From: an uncultured Luteimonas sp.
GTDB lineage: Bacteria > Pseudomonadota > Gammaproteobacteria > Xanthomonadales > Xanthomonadaceae
Length of the DNA stretch: 64,000 bases
Reading direction: 5' to 3'
NCBI GenBank assembly: GCA_934541015.1
Contig: CAKTDC010000013.1
Coordinates: 11,299-75,298 of the forward strand
Shown here one piece after another: positions 42,964-52,456 of the stretch. A model generated the notes under the pieces. The model worked only from the letters and a program-made list of their open reading frames with translations. It made no database searches and was not told the origin of the DNA. How positions within the stretch are numbered: the stretch's first letter is position 1; each line of letters opens with the position of its first letter. A program made the position numbers and the translations under genes.

Positions 42964-44864
42964 GTCCTGCGTGCCTGTCTTGCGGGGAAGGCGACCACGG
43001 TGCCGCCGGTCTGGCCGGAGGCCTCACCGGGCCGGAATTCGGGAAGGGTGTCGTGGAGCAGCTCGCTGATCGCCTCCACGTCGTACTGCGCCACCGCCTC
43101 GGCCATGCGCTCGACCGCCTGCAGCACGCGCTCGCCGGGCACGTTGCGCGCATCGGCCTGCAGGATCTTGGGGTGCACCGTGGGGCGATAGCGCTCTTCG
43201 GCGTGGAACAGGGTCTCGTGCAGCTTCTCGCCGGGCCGCAGGCCGGTATAGACGATGGCCACGTCGCGGTCGGGCTGCTTGCCGGCCAGGCGGATCATCT
43301 GTTCGGCCAGCAGCCGGATCGACACCGGCTCGCCCATGTCGAGCGTGTAGATCGCATCGCGCGAGCCGATCGCCACCGACTGCAGGATCAGCTGGCAGGC
43401 CTCGGGAATGGTCATGAAGTAGCGCGTGACCTCCGGATCGGTGACGGTCACCGGGCCGCCGCTGCGGATCTGCTCGCGGAACAGGGGCACGACGCTGCCG
43501 GCCGAATCGAGCACGTTGCCGAAGCGCACGGTCACGAAGTGCGTGCCTTCGGGCTCGGCCAGCGCCTGGCAGACCATCTCCGCCAGCCGCTTGCTGGCGC
43601 CGAGCACGTTGACCGGATCGACCGCCTTGTCGGTGGAGATCAGCACGAAGGTGCCGACCCTGGCCGCGATCGACTCGCGCGCCACGGTGCGCGTGCTCAT
43701 CACGTTGTTGCGCACCGCCTCGCGCAGCTGGGTCTCCAGCACCGGCACCTGCTTGTATGCGGCGGCGTGGAAGACCGCGTCGGGCCGGGCCAGGTCCAGG
43801 GCATGGCGGATCACGGCGACATCGCCGCAGTCGCCCAGCACCGGCGTCACCCGCACCTGCGGGAAGTCGCGGCGCAGCTCCGACTCGGTGCGGGTCAGGG
43901 CCAGCTCGTCCAGCTCGACCAGGGTGATCTGGCGCGCGCCCGAGCGCGCGCACTGCCGGCACAGCTCGCTGCCGATCGAGCCGCCGCCGCCGGTCACCAG
44001 GACGCTGCGGCCGCCGAGCCAGTCGCGGATCGCCTTCCAGTCCGGGGTGACCGGCTTGCGCCCGAGCAGGTCCTCGATCGCGACCTCCTTCAGCTCGCCC
44101 GGCAGCGAGCGCCCCTCCAGCAGGTCGTCCAGGCGCGGCACGGTGCGGAACGGCAGGCCGGTGCTTTCACAGGCGGCCACCACCCGGCGCATGGTGGTGG
44201 CGTCGATCGACGGCATCGCGATGACCAGCAGGCGCGCGGCGGTTTCCGGCGCGATCCTGCCCACGTCCTCGATCCGGCCCAGCACCGGCACGCCCTGAAG
44301 GTGGCTGCCGCGCAGCTTGGCGGCGTCGTCGAGGAACCCGACCGGAACGTAGGCCCCTGCCCTGCGCAGGTCGCGGACCAGGGTTTCACCGGCCTGGCCG
44401 GCGCCCAGGATCAGCACCCGGATCGCGGCCTTGTCGGTGCGCGCGACGCCGTGGTCCTTCCAGGTCCGGTACAGCAGCCGCGGCATCCCGAGCAGGGCCG
44501 CCAGCGCGACCGGATACAGGAACAGCACAGTCCGCGGCACCTGGTCGAGGCGGTTGTAGAAGAACAGCGCCAGCATGATCGCCAGCAGCCCGAAGATCGA
44601 GGCCTTGAGGATGTTGAGCAGGTCCGGGACGCTGGCGAAGCGCCACAGCCCGCGGTAGAGCCCGACCCGCCAGAACACCAGGCCCTGCGCCGCGATCACC
44701 AGGGCGACCTCGATCGACCAGAGCGGCGGATCCGGGAGCGTCGGCATCATCGCCAGGCGGAACTGGTGCAGCCCCATCCAGCAGATCCAGACCACCAGCA
44801 GGTCGTGGGCGACGACGGCGAACCGCGGAAGGGCTACGCCGACTCGCTCCTTCCAGTTCTTCAT
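42960..44864 (-). CDS. WbpM/CapD-type nucleotide-sugar 4,6-dehydratase/epimerase, membrane-anchored
   Basis: 634 residues. Four N-terminal membrane helices (about 10-115) come first, then a CoA-binding-like Rossmann domain (VLILGAGQAGETLVR, about 148-162), and a catalytic SDR domain starting VLVTGGGGSIGSELCRQ (about 290). The active-site lysine is in PVNVLGASKR, where the usual catalytic Tyr is replaced by Leu; large WbpM-type enzymes also lack that Tyr (Met). It likely makes a 4-keto-6-deoxy-HexNAc for O-antigen or exopolysaccharide. It sits three bases after the WecA-type gene. Confidence 0.92.
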   Translation of the reverse strand: MKNWKERVGVALPRFAVVAHDLLVVWICWMGLHQFRLAMMPTLPDPPLWSIEVALVIAAQGLVFWRVGLYRGLWRFASVPDLLNILKASIFGLLAIMLALFFYNRLDQVPRTVLFLYPVALAALLGMPRLLYRTWKDHGVARTDKAAIRVLILGAGQAGETLVRDLRRAGAYVPVGFLDDAAKLRGSHLQGVPVLGRIEDVGRIAPETAARLLVIAMPSIDATTMRRVVAACESTGLPFRTVPRLDDLLEGRSLPGELKEVAIEDLLGRKPVTPDWKAIRDWLGGRSVLVTGGGGSIGSELCRQCARSGARQITLVELDELALTRTESELRRDFPQVRVTPVLGDCGDVAVIRHALDLARPDAVFHAAAYKQVPVLETQLREAVRNNVMSTRTVARESIAARVGTFVLISTDKAVDPVNVLGASKRLAEMVCQALAEPEGTHFVTVRFGNVLDSAGSVVPLFREQIRSGGPVTVTDPEVTRYFMTIPEACQLILQSVAIGSRDAIYTLDMGEPVSIRLLAEQMIRLAGKQPDRDVAIVYTGLRPGEKLHETLFHAEERYRPTVHPKILQADARNVPGERVLQAVERMAEAVAQYDVEAISELLHDTLPEFRPGEASGQTGGTVVAFPARQARRT

Positions 44865-44867
44865 CCT

Positions 44868-45893
44868 CTAGTCCTTGGCCTTGGTCCGGTCCGGAGCGGG
44901 CTCCGGGGATTGGGGGAAAGATCGCAGCCGGAGCCAGGCGGCCAATACCGCGAGCCAGCAGGTCAGCACCGTGACAATGATAAACGGAGCGGGCATGAAG
45001 CGGGTAACGAGCGCGCATACCACCATGATCGCGGTGACCGCCGCGTAGACGGCGGTCACCGGCCCGTGCCTCCCCAGCCGCCGCGCCAGACGCTGGTAGA
45101 GGTGCTGCACATGCGCGGTCCACCAGCGCTCGCGGCCGATCAGCCGGGCGACCAGGGTCAGCCCGGTATCGGCCAGGCAGACCGTCAGCGGCAGCAGGGC
45201 CAGCAGCCGGCCCTCGATGGCCGGAGTGGCCATCCACGTGCCGGCCAGCAGCACGGCCAGCAGATAGCCGATCGCCCCGCTGCCGACATCACCGAGGAAG
45301 ATCCGGGCGCGCGGCAGGTTGAACGGCAGGAAGCCGCAGGCCGCCGCCGCCAGCGCCAGGCCGATCCACCACACCGGACCGGCGCCGGCGAACAGCGCCA
45401 GCCCGGCCGCAGCCAGCGCCGCCTGCGAGGCGACCAGGCCGTCGATGCCGTCCAGGAAGTTCCAGGCGTTGACCAGCGCCACAGCGGCCACTAATCCCGC
45501 CGCGGCCAGCGCCGCCGGGGCCCCGCCCCGGACCATCGCCAGGGCCAGCAGCGCCGCGGCAAGCCCGTGCACCGCCAGGCGCGGCCAGGCGGGAAGCGGG
45601 CGGTGATCGTCCAGCCAGCCCACGCCCGCGACCAGCGCAAGCCCCAGCCCCTGCAGCGCCATCGCCTCGCGCAGGGCTTCGAGCCGCGATCCGGTGACGG
45701 CCATCGCCACCAGCGCCGCGGCCACGATCGCGATGCCGCCGCCGCGCGGGGTCGGCACCGCATGGCTGCGGCGCGCGTCCGGCAGGTCGAGCAGGCGCCG
45801 CCGCAGCGCGTAGCGCCGCGCCAGCCAGGTGCCGGACAGCCCGATCAGGAAGTGCAGCGCGAGCCAGGCCAGCAGCGCCGACGGCTGCGGCAT
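44868..45893 (-). CDS. MraY/WecA-family polyprenyl-phosphate glycosyl-1-phosphate transferase
   Basis: 341-residue polytopic membrane protein with about ten helices. Family motifs: RSHAVPTPRGGG, WLDDHRPLP (DD motif), NAWNFLDGIDGL and FLGDVGSGAIGY. The C-terminal HxH-like region is HVQHLYQRL. It loads the first sugar phosphate onto undecaprenyl phosphate to initiate O-antigen or exopolysaccharide. It starts one base after the lapB stop and is followed by the CapD-type enzyme and galU. Confidence 0.93.
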   Translation of the reverse strand: MPQPSALLAWLALHFLIGLSGTWLARRYALRRRLLDLPDARRSHAVPTPRGGGIAIVAAALVAMAVTGSRLEALREAMALQGLGLALVAGVGWLDDHRPLPAWPRLAVHGLAAALLALAMVRGGAPAALAAAGLVAAVALVNAWNFLDGIDGLVASQAALAAAGLALFAGAGPVWWIGLALAAAACGFLPFNLPRARIFLGDVGSGAIGYLLAVLLAGTWMATPAIEGRLLALLPLTVCLADTGLTLVARLIGRERWWTAHVQHLYQRLARRLGRHGPVTAVYAAVTAIMVVCALVTRFMPAPFIIVTVLTCWLAVLAAWLRLRSFPQSPEPAPDRTKAKD

Positions 45894-45894
45894 C

Positions 45895-47073
45895 TCACAC
45901 CACCGCGTAGTTCAGCAGCGGCTTGATCGAGCCCCATTCCTTGCAGCTGGGGCACTGCCAGTGGTGGCTGCGCGCGCCGAAGCCGCAGCGGTTGCAGCGG
46001 TAGCTGGGGTTGCGCACCAGCAGCTGTTCTGTGATCAGGCGCAGGTCGCGCAGCGTGGCTTCGTGCTCGCCGCCCTCGGCCAGGGTCAGGTCGATCAGCG
46101 CGGCCTCGCCGCGGACCGAAGGCCGGTCCTTGAGCTGGTGCGACAGGTAGCGCCGCGCCGAAGGCACGCCCTCCTCGGCCTCGACCAGGCGGGTCAGCGC
46201 CAGCACCGGCGCGATGCCGCGGTAGTGCTCGCTCATTTCGGCCAGGAACTTGCGCGCCCCCGGGCTGTCCCCCACCCGGCTGTAGGCCTCGAGCAGCGCG
46301 GGCATCACCTCGGGCAGGAAATCCGGATCGTGGCGCGCCGCGCGCTCGTAGGCGCGGATGGCGGCGTTGTCGTTGCCGGCATCGAGTTCGAGTTTGCCTT
46401 CGAGAATCCCGGCGCGGACCGAAGTGGAGTCCGCGGCATAGGCGCGGGCGACGGCCGCGCGCGCGCCATCGGCGTCTCCGGCCGCGCGCAGGCGGTCGCC
46501 CAGCTCGCACTCGAACTGGGCGATCAGACGGCCCATCGGTTCGCCGGTCGCGGCCTCGTAGCGGATCGCGTTGTCGATCGCCTTGCTCCAGTCGCGCTCG
46601 GCCTGGTAGATCCCGATCAGGTGCTTGAGCGCCTGCGGCGCCTTGGCGTCGATCCGCGCCAGGTCGGTGAACACGGCCTCGGCGCGATCGAGCAGCCCGG
46701 AACGCATGTAGTCCTCGCCCAGCGCCAGCAGCGCCTGCACCTTCTGCTGGTCGGTCAGCTCGGGGCGCTGCGCCAGGCCCTGGTGCAGGCGGATCGCGCG
46801 ATCGACCTCGCCGCGCCGGCGGAACAGGTGGCCGAGCGCGAGCTGGGTCTCGAAGGTGTCCTTGTCGAGCTCGGCGATGTGCAGGAACAGCTCGATCGCC
46901 TTGTCCGGCTGCTCGTTGAGCAGGTAGTTCAGGCCGCGGAAATAGGTGGTGGACAGGCGGCTGACCTGGGTGTCGCGGTGGCGCTCGCCGCCGCGCCGGC
47001 CGATCACCCAGCCGCTGAGCGCCGCGATCGGCAGCAGCAGGAAGAACCAGAACCACTCGGTCACGAACGCCAT
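45895..47073 (-). CDS. lapB: Lipopolysaccharide assembly protein B (YciM)
   Basis: 392 residues (E. coli 389). One N-terminal membrane helix (about 8-25, WFWFFLLLPIAALSGWVIG), TPR repeats through the middle, and a C-terminal rubredoxin-like zinc site with Cys360, 363, 374 and 377 (CNRC, CPSC). LapB controls LpxC degradation by FtsH, matching lipid A supply to demand. The ATG at 47073 has GGAGA eight bases before it. Being directly upstream of the glycan-initiation genes, it may be co-expressed with them. Confidence 0.95.
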   Translation of the reverse strand: MAFVTEWFWFFLLLPIAALSGWVIGRRGGERHRDTQVSRLSTTYFRGLNYLLNEQPDKAIELFLHIAELDKDTFETQLALGHLFRRRGEVDRAIRLHQGLAQRPELTDQQKVQALLALGEDYMRSGLLDRAEAVFTDLARIDAKAPQALKHLIGIYQAERDWSKAIDNAIRYEAATGEPMGRLIAQFECELGDRLRAAGDADGARAAVARAYAADSTSVRAGILEGKLELDAGNDNAAIRAYERAARHDPDFLPEVMPALLEAYSRVGDSPGARKFLAEMSEHYRGIAPVLALTRLVEAEEGVPSARRYLSHQLKDRPSVRGEAALIDLTLAEGGEHEATLRDLRLITEQLLVRNPSYRCNRCGFGARSHHWQCPSCKEWGSIKPLLNYAVV

Positions 47074-47210
47074 CGAATCATTCTCCGTGCGCGGCCGGCA
47101 CGACAGCCGGAGCCTGCCCGGGCCACGCGGACGCACAGCCGGCCGCTGTCGCGGCGGCGCGCAGGTTGCGGGTTGGCGGGGCGGAAGGCATGCCGGTCAG
47201 GCAAGGCACG

Positions 47211-47513
47211 CTAGTCTTCGGCCGGCAGCGGCATCACCGCCGTCACCAGTTCCCTGAGTTCCTTGCCCGCCTTGAAATGCGGCACGTGCTTGCCCGGCAG
47301 CGCGACCGGATCGCCGGTCTTGGGGTTGCGGCCCGAACGCGGCGGACGGTAGTGCAGCGAGAAGCTGCCGAAGCCGCGGATCTCGATGCGCTCGCCCTGG
47401 GCCAGCGACGCCACCATCATTTCCAGCAGGGCTTTCACCGCAAGATCGACGTCGTCGGCCTTCAGGTGGGCCTGTCGCTGGGTCAGTATCTCGATGAGTT
47501 CGGATTTGGTCAT
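47211..47513 (-). CDS. ihfB: Integration host factor beta subunit
   Basis: 100-residue HU/IHF-fold protein. It begins [14 protein letters not shown] and contains the DNA-arm motif [21 protein letters not shown] (segments, about 60-80), with IEIRGFGSF before it. It forms the heterodimer with IhfA to bend DNA. Its position immediately after rpsA is conserved in gammaproteobacteria. AGGGGG precedes the ATG. Confidence 0.96.
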   Translation of the reverse strand: MTKSELIEILTQRQAHLKADDVDLAVKALLEMMVASLAQGERIEIRGFGSFSLHYRPPRSGRNPKTGDPVALPGKHVPHFKAGKELRELVTAVMPLPAED

Positions 47514-47627
47514 GGTCCCCCTGCCCATGCTGCACCCGGAGCGGCGCGCGGGGAAGCCCCCGGGCGTCGCCTTGGGCGGGCCCGGCCGTTGCCGGCCGGG
47601 CTGCCGCGGAACGGTTGCCCGTCCCGG

Positions 47628-49316
47628 TTACTCGGACTTGCTCTCGAGCTGCTCGCGCAGCAACGCGCCGAGCTTGGTGGTGCCACTGGACGCCTCGGCG
47701 GCGGCCTTGTTGTACTCGGCCAGGGTCTCGGCGGCCTCGGCTTCGTCCTTGGCCTTGATCGACAGCTGCAGGGTGCGGCCCTTGCGGTCCTGGCCCACGT
47801 ACTTGGCCTCGATCGCATCGCCGACCTTCAGGTGCTGGCTGGCATCGTCCACGCGCTCGTCGCTGATGTCGCGCGCCGCCACGTAGCCTTCCACACCCTC
47901 GCCCAGGTCGATGACCGCGCCCTTGGCGTCGACTTCCTTGACCGTGCCCGAGACCCTGGAGCCGCGCGGATGCGAGGCCAGGAACTGGCCGTACGGATCC
48001 TGTTCGAGCTGCCTGACGCCGAGCGAGATGCGCTCGCGTTCCGGATCGACCGCCAGCACCACCGCCTCGAGGGTGTCGCCCTTCTTGAAGCTGCGCACGA
48101 CGTCCTCGCCGGTGGTGTTCCAGCTGATGTCGGACAGGTGGATCAGGCCGTCGATGCCGCCGTCCAGGCCGATGAACACGCCGAAGTCGGTGATCGACTT
48201 GATCTGGCCCTCGACCTTGTCGCCCTTCTTGTGGATCGCGGCGAAGGTCTCCCACGGGTTGGAGGTGACCTGCTTCATGCCCAGCGAGATGCGGCGACGC
48301 TCCTCGTCCACGTCCAGGACCATGACCTCGACCTCGTCGCCGACCTGCACCACCTTGGACGGATTGACGTTCTTGTTGGTCCAGTCCATCTCGGACACGT
48401 GCACCAGGCCCTCGACGCCCGGCTCGATCTCGACGAACGCGCCGTAGTCGGTGACGTTGGAGACCTTGCCGAACACGCGGGTGTCGGACGGGTAACGGCG
48501 GGCGATGTTGTCCCACGGATCCTCGCCCAGCTGCTTCAGGCCGAGGCTGACGCGGTTGCGCTCGCGGTCGTACTTGAGCACGCGCACGTCGAGCTCCTGG
48601 CCCACTTCCACCACCTCGGACGGATGGCGCACGCGCTTCCAGGCCATGTCGGTGATGTGCAGCAGGCCGTCGATGCCGCCCAGGTCCACGAACGCGCCGT
48701 AGTCGGTGAGGTTCTTGACCACGCCCTTGAGCACGGCGCCCTCGACCAGCCGCTCCATCAGCGCCTCGCGCTCCTCGGAGTGCTCGCTCTCGACCACCGC
48801 GCGGCGGGAGACGACGACGTTGTTGCGCTTGCGGTCAAGCTTGATGAGCTTGAACTCCAGCTCCTTGCCCTCGAGGTAGACGGGGTCGCGCACCGGGCGC
48901 ACGTCGACCAGCGAGCCGGGCAGGAACGCGCGGACGTCCTTGATGTCGACGGTGAAGCCGCCCTTGACCTTGCCGCTGATCTTGCCGGTGATGGTCTCGT
49001 TCTTCTCGAGGGCTTCCTCGAGCTCGTCCCACACCATGGCGCGCTTGGCCTTCTCGCGCGACAGCACGGTCTCGCCGAAGCCGTTCTCGAGCGAGTCCAG
49101 CGCCACCTTGACGGTGTCGCCTTCCGCGACGTCGATCTCGCCATCGTCGTTACGGAACTGTTCGATCGGCACGATGCCTTCCGACTTGAGGCCGGCGTTG
49201 ATGACGACCACGTCGGTGCGTACCTGGACCACGACGCCGCTGACGATGGCGCCGGGCTTGAGCTTGGCCAGGTTGGCCTGGCTCTGTTCGAACAGTTCTG
49301 CGAATGATTCGGTCAT
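47628..49316 (-). CDS. rpsA: 30S ribosomal protein S1
   Basis: 562 residues with six S1/OB repeats. The first two are diverged for ribosome binding; the others end in recognisable RRISLGMKQ and [15 protein letters not shown] segments. S1 recruits mRNAs to the 30S subunit. The ATG at 49316 lacks a Shine-Dalgarno sequence (GAGTATTTTCCA upstream), a feature also known for E. coli rpsA, which is autoregulated through its leader. cmk lies upstream and ihfB downstream, the standard order. Confidence 0.97.
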   Translation of the reverse strand: MTESFAELFEQSQANLAKLKPGAIVSGVVVQVRTDVVVINAGLKSEGIVPIEQFRNDDGEIDVAEGDTVKVALDSLENGFGETVLSREKAKRAMVWDELEEALEKNETITGKISGKVKGGFTVDIKDVRAFLPGSLVDVRPVRDPVYLEGKELEFKLIKLDRKRNNVVVSRRAVVESEHSEEREALMERLVEGAVLKGVVKNLTDYGAFVDLGGIDGLLHITDMAWKRVRHPSEVVEVGQELDVRVLKYDRERNRVSLGLKQLGEDPWDNIARRYPSDTRVFGKVSNVTDYGAFVEIEPGVEGLVHVSEMDWTNKNVNPSKVVQVGDEVEVMVLDVDEERRRISLGMKQVTSNPWETFAAIHKKGDKVEGQIKSITDFGVFIGLDGGIDGLIHLSDISWNTTGEDVVRSFKKGDTLEAVVLAVDPERERISLGVRQLEQDPYGQFLASHPRGSRVSGTVKEVDAKGAVIDLGEGVEGYVAARDISDERVDDASQHLKVGDAIEAKYVGQDRKGRTLQLSIKAKDEAEAAETLAEYNKAAAEASSGTTKLGALLREQLESKSE

Positions 49317-49558
49317 TGGAAAATACTCGGTTGATGACACAGACCGCCGCGGGGTTGTGTTCCGCCTGCGGTCCACCCGTTGTCGGCCTGCGCGGGATTG
49401 CGTGTGACCGTGAGTGTTGTGGTTGGAAAGACCGCAGGGGGACATCCCCGCGCGGGCCGATTCCGCTGCGCTGGACCGGAACCTGGCGGGCGCGGCACCG
49501 TTTCCGTTCGTGCATCCAGTCGGGATGCCGAGCCGGGGCAGCCGCAGCGGTGCTGCGG

Positions 49559-50248
49559 TTACGGCGCCACGATGGCCAGCACGCGTTCGACGACCGCGTC
49601 GATGCCGATGCCGGTGGTGTCGATGCGGACGGCGTCGTCGGCCGGCCGCAACGGAGCCACCGCGCGGCTGGCGTCGCGGGCGTCGCGAGCGAGGATCTCG
49701 CGAAGCAGACCGTCGATTGTGACGGAAACTCCTTTCTCCTTCAACTGCTTATAGCGCCTTTCCGCCCGTTCGGCGGCGCTGGCAGTCAGGAACACCTTGT
49801 AGCGGGCGTCGGGGAAGATCACCGTCCCCATGTCGCGGCCGTCGGCAACCAGGCCCGGCGGCTGCCGGAAGGCCCGCTGGCGGTCGGTCAGGGCGGCCCG
49901 CACCTCGGGGATCGCCGCGATCGCCGACGCGGCGGCGCCGGCGGTCTCGGTACGCAGTTCCGCGGTCGCATCGTGGCCGTTGACCAGCACCCGCAGTTCC
50001 CCGCCCTCCTCCCCGGCAAACCCGATCCGGGTGTCGAAGGCGCAGCGGACCAGGGCGCCGGCATCGCCCAGGTCCAGTCCCGCCCAGCCCGCCGACACGC
50101 CCACGGCCCGGTACAGCGCACCCGAGTCCAGGTAGTGCCAGCCGAGGTGGCGGGCCACCCTGAGGCTGATCGTGCCCTTGCCCGACCCGGACGGGCCGTC
50201 GATGGTCAGGACCGGGACGCTGGCCGGTGCGCTGGGCTGGCTGGACAT
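49559..50248 (-). CDS. cmk: Cytidylate kinase
   Basis: 229-residue CMP/dCMP kinase. P-loop GPSGSGKGT at about 18-26, then [28 protein letters not shown] and the lid [15 protein letters not shown] precedes the ATG by six bases. The 242-bp region between cmk and rpsA is the rpsA leader, in which I recognise no further gene. It is divergent from rpmJ. Confidence 0.96.
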   Translation of the reverse strand: MSSQPSAPASVPVLTIDGPSGSGKGTISLRVARHLGWHYLDSGALYRAVGVSAGWAGLDLGDAGALVRCAFDTRIGFAGEEGGELRVLVNGHDATAELRTETAGAAASAIAAIPEVRAALTDRQRAFRQPPGLVADGRDMGTVIFPDARYKVFLTASAAERAERRYKQLKEKGVSVTIDGLLREILARDARDASRAVAPLRPADDAVRIDTTGIGIDAVVERVLAIVAP

Positions 50249-50297
50249 GCTGCTCTCCGTCGGACCTGCGGGATTCTATACCGCCGCACGCAAAGGC

Positions 50298-50327
50298 TTG
50301 AATGGCCTGGGAATCGGTGCGTATAAT
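50298..50327 (+). promoter_or_regulatory. rpmJ promoter
   Basis: -35 TTGAAT (50298-50303) and a perfect -10 TATAAT (50322-50327) with an 18-bp spacer, about 40 bp upstream of the L36 start. One of the strongest promoter matches in the window. Confidence 0.8.
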
Positions 50328-50367
50328 GTCGGGCTTGATTTCCCATTCCGGTTTTCCGAGGTCTGTC

Positions 50368-50493
50368 ATGAAGGTCCTGTCCTCCCTGAAGTCGGCGAAG
50401 GCCCGTCACCGCGACTGCAAGGTCGTCCGTCGCCGTGGCAAGGTCTTCGTGATCTGCAAGTCCAACCCCCGTTTCAAGGCGCGCCAGCGCTGA
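50368..50493 (+). CDS. rpmJ: 50S ribosomal protein L36, type B (zinc-independent)
   Basis: 41 residues, starting [20 protein letters not shown] and ending [12 protein letters not shown]. This is the YkgO-type paralogue: only Cys17 and Cys30 are present and the CxxC/CxxxxH zinc set is missing. In many bacteria such paralogues replace the zinc form under zinc limitation, but in this lineage it may be the regular copy. Strong promoter and GAGG ribosome site upstream, hairpin downstream. It is monocistronic. Confidence 0.95.
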   Translation: MKVLSSLKSAKARHRDCKVVRRRGKVFVICKSNPRFKARQR

Positions 50494-50546
50494 TCCGCTC
50501 GGCGCGGCGGCGGTGCCGACGCAGCCGGAACCGGATGTCTCTCCTG

Positions 50547-50570
50547 AAGGGCCGCGGCAACGCGGCCCTT
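50547..50570 (+). terminator. Hairpin downstream of rpmJ
   Basis: AAGGGCCGCG pairs perfectly with CGCGGCCCTT across a GCAA tetraloop, followed by CGGGTTTCC. The position, 53 bp after the stop, fits a terminator, though the T-tract is short. Confidence 0.65.
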
Positions 50571-50708
50571 CGGGTTTCCGCGCACGCGCTCCGGGGCCGC
50601 CGGCCCGTCCACGACGATTTTCCGGTGCCGGCCACTGCCGGACCTGCCCCAATCTGGTAAAACTCTGCCGACGCCAGCCAAGCCGCGCCCGCGGCCAGGA
50701 GTTCCGCC

Positions 50709-51050
50709 ATGTCCCGCCCGCTCGATCGCCTGATCACCTGCCTCGCCTTCGCCGGTCTGCTCGGTTTCGCCGGCGCCGCCTCCGCCGACACCCTGCTGAT
50801 CCAGCGCGTGAAGGCCGAATCGCCCGTGGCCCAGCCCACCCGCGGCGCCACCAGCGCGCAGGTACAGGCGCAGTTCGGCGCCCCGGCGCAGCGGCTCGAA
50901 CCCCGCGGCGGCCAGAAGCGCCAGTGGCCGACGATCAACCGCTGGGTCTACCCGCAGTTCACCGTCTATTTCGAACGCGACCGCGTCATCGACGTGGTGC
51001 TCAACCAGGCCACGCCGACCGAAGTCGGCCCGAAACCGGCCATCCGCTGA
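50709..51050 (+). CDS. Small secreted hypothetical protein
   Basis: 113 residues. A Sec signal peptide (about 1-26, cleavage after ASA) is followed by a small domain: ATSAQVQAQFGAPAQRL, then NRWVYPQFTVYFERDRVIDVVL. The pattern of a helix, then strand-forming WxYPxFTVYFExDRVIxVV, recalls SmpA/OmlA-like (BamE fold) domains; this is a weak inference. The function is unknown. GGAG occurs six bases before the ATG. It stands alone between rpmJ and aguA. Confidence 0.7.
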   Translation: MSRPLDRLITCLAFAGLLGFAGAASADTLLIQRVKAESPVAQPTRGATSAQVQAQFGAPAQRLEPRGGQKRQWPTINRWVYPQFTVYFERDRVIDVVLNQATPTEVGPKPAIR

Positions 51051-51243
51051 AACACCCCGCCGGCGGCGCCCATCCCGCCGCTGCGCCACATTCCCGGTCC
51101 ATCGGTATCCGGCAGGCCCGGCGCGGCAGCGCGCCACGCGCCGGAGCCGTTTCCGCGGCCGGTCCAGCAAACGCCCCGCTTCAGCCGTCGGGGACCCAAG
51201 TGAACGCCGGGCCGCGCCCGGACGACGTGAGCACGCGCACGGA

Positions 51244-52275
51244 ATGAGCGACAACCTTCGTTTTCCCGCCGAATGGGAGCCCCAGTCCGCCATCCTCATC
51301 GCCTGGCCGCACGCCGGGACCGACTGGGCCGAGCGCCTGGGCGAGGTCGAGGAGACCTACATCGCCCTGGTGGCGGCGATCACCCGCTTCCAGGACGTGG
51401 CGATCTGCGTCGCCGACGACGACGTGGAGAGCTACGCCCGGGCGCGGCTGGCCTCCAACCGGGTCGACATGGCACGCGTGCACTTCGTCACCGTGCCCTA
51501 CGACGACACCTGGCTGCGCGACTCCGGCCCGATCACGCTCGGCGGCGGCGGCAGGTTCCGCCTGCTCGATTTCCGCTTCACCGGCTGGGGCGGCAAGTTC
51601 GAGGCCAACCAGGACGACCTGCTGGTCGAGCGCCTGGCGGCGCAGGGACTCTTCGGCGACAGCGAGCGCAGCAGTATCGACTTCGCGCTCGAGGGCGGCG
51701 CGATCGACACCGACGGCACCGGCACCCTGCTCACCACCTGGCGATGCCTGCACGAGCGGCATCCGCAGGCCACGCGCGAACAACTGTCGACGAAGCTGGC
51801 GGACTGGCTGGCGCAGGACCGGGTGCTGTGGCTCGACCACGGCTACCTGGAGGGCGACGATACCGACGCCCACATCGACACCCTCGCCCGCTTCGCCGCC
51901 GCCGACGCGATCGTATTCCAGTCCTGCGACGATCCGGACGATCCGCACCACGCCGAACTGCAGGCCATGGCCGGCGAGCTGGCCGCCCTGCGCACGCGCG
52001 AGGGCAGTCCCTACCGCCTGTTCCCGCTGCCGTGGCCCGGGCCCGTCCTCGACGACGGCCGCCGGCTGGCCGCCAGCTACGCCAACTTCCTGATCGTCAA
52101 CGGCGCAGTGCTGATGCCCGCCTACGGCGACCCCGCCGACGATGCCGCCGCCGCGGTGCTGGCCGAGGCCTTCCCCGGGCGCGAAATCGTCCAGGTCCCC
52201 TGCCGCGCCCTGATCTGGCAGAACGGCAGCCTGCACTGCATCACGATGCAGCTGCCGGAGGGGCTGCTGGCCTAG
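51244..52275 (+). CDS. aguA: Agmatine deiminase
   Basis: 343-residue enzyme of the guanidino-modifying (PPAD) superfamily converting agmatine to N-carbamoylputrescine. Motifs: WPHAGTDW near the N-terminus, TWLRDSGPI, GGKFEANQDD, EGGAIDTDGTGTLLTT, DHGYLEGDDTDAHID and the active-site Cys in NGSLHCITMQ near the C-terminus. Followed after 181 bp by aguB, the next enzyme in the pathway to putrescine. No obvious Shine-Dalgarno precedes the ATG. Confidence 0.96.
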   Translation: MSDNLRFPAEWEPQSAILIAWPHAGTDWAERLGEVEETYIALVAAITRFQDVAICVADDDVESYARARLASNRVDMARVHFVTVPYDDTWLRDSGPITLGGGGRFRLLDFRFTGWGGKFEANQDDLLVERLAAQGLFGDSERSSIDFALEGGAIDTDGTGTLLTTWRCLHERHPQATREQLSTKLADWLAQDRVLWLDHGYLEGDDTDAHIDTLARFAAADAIVFQSCDDPDDPHHAELQAMAGELAALRTREGSPYRLFPLPWPGPVLDDGRRLAASYANFLIVNGAVLMPAYGDPADDAAAAVLAEAFPGREIVQVPCRALIWQNGSLHCITMQLPEGLLA

Positions 52276-52456
52276 CTGCGCACGGATCGGCAGGGTCGCG
52301 ACGTTCCGGGAATGCTGGGCGGTCCCGTCGCGGGTGGTCCGTGGCCAACCGGAATCGGGCCCGCCTTCGCACGGACGCCGCCATCGAACGACGGTACAGC
52401 TGAATGACTGTGGACCTGTCACCCCCATCACCGCCGCCAGTCCCTACAATTCACCC

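Noticed and set aside
47578..47600. Terminator between rpsA and ihfB
   Set aside because: A strong GC hairpin (GCCCGGCC/GGCCGGGC) exists, but no T-tract follows, and rpsA-ihfB are normally co-transcribed; left as a possible attenuating or stabilising hairpin.
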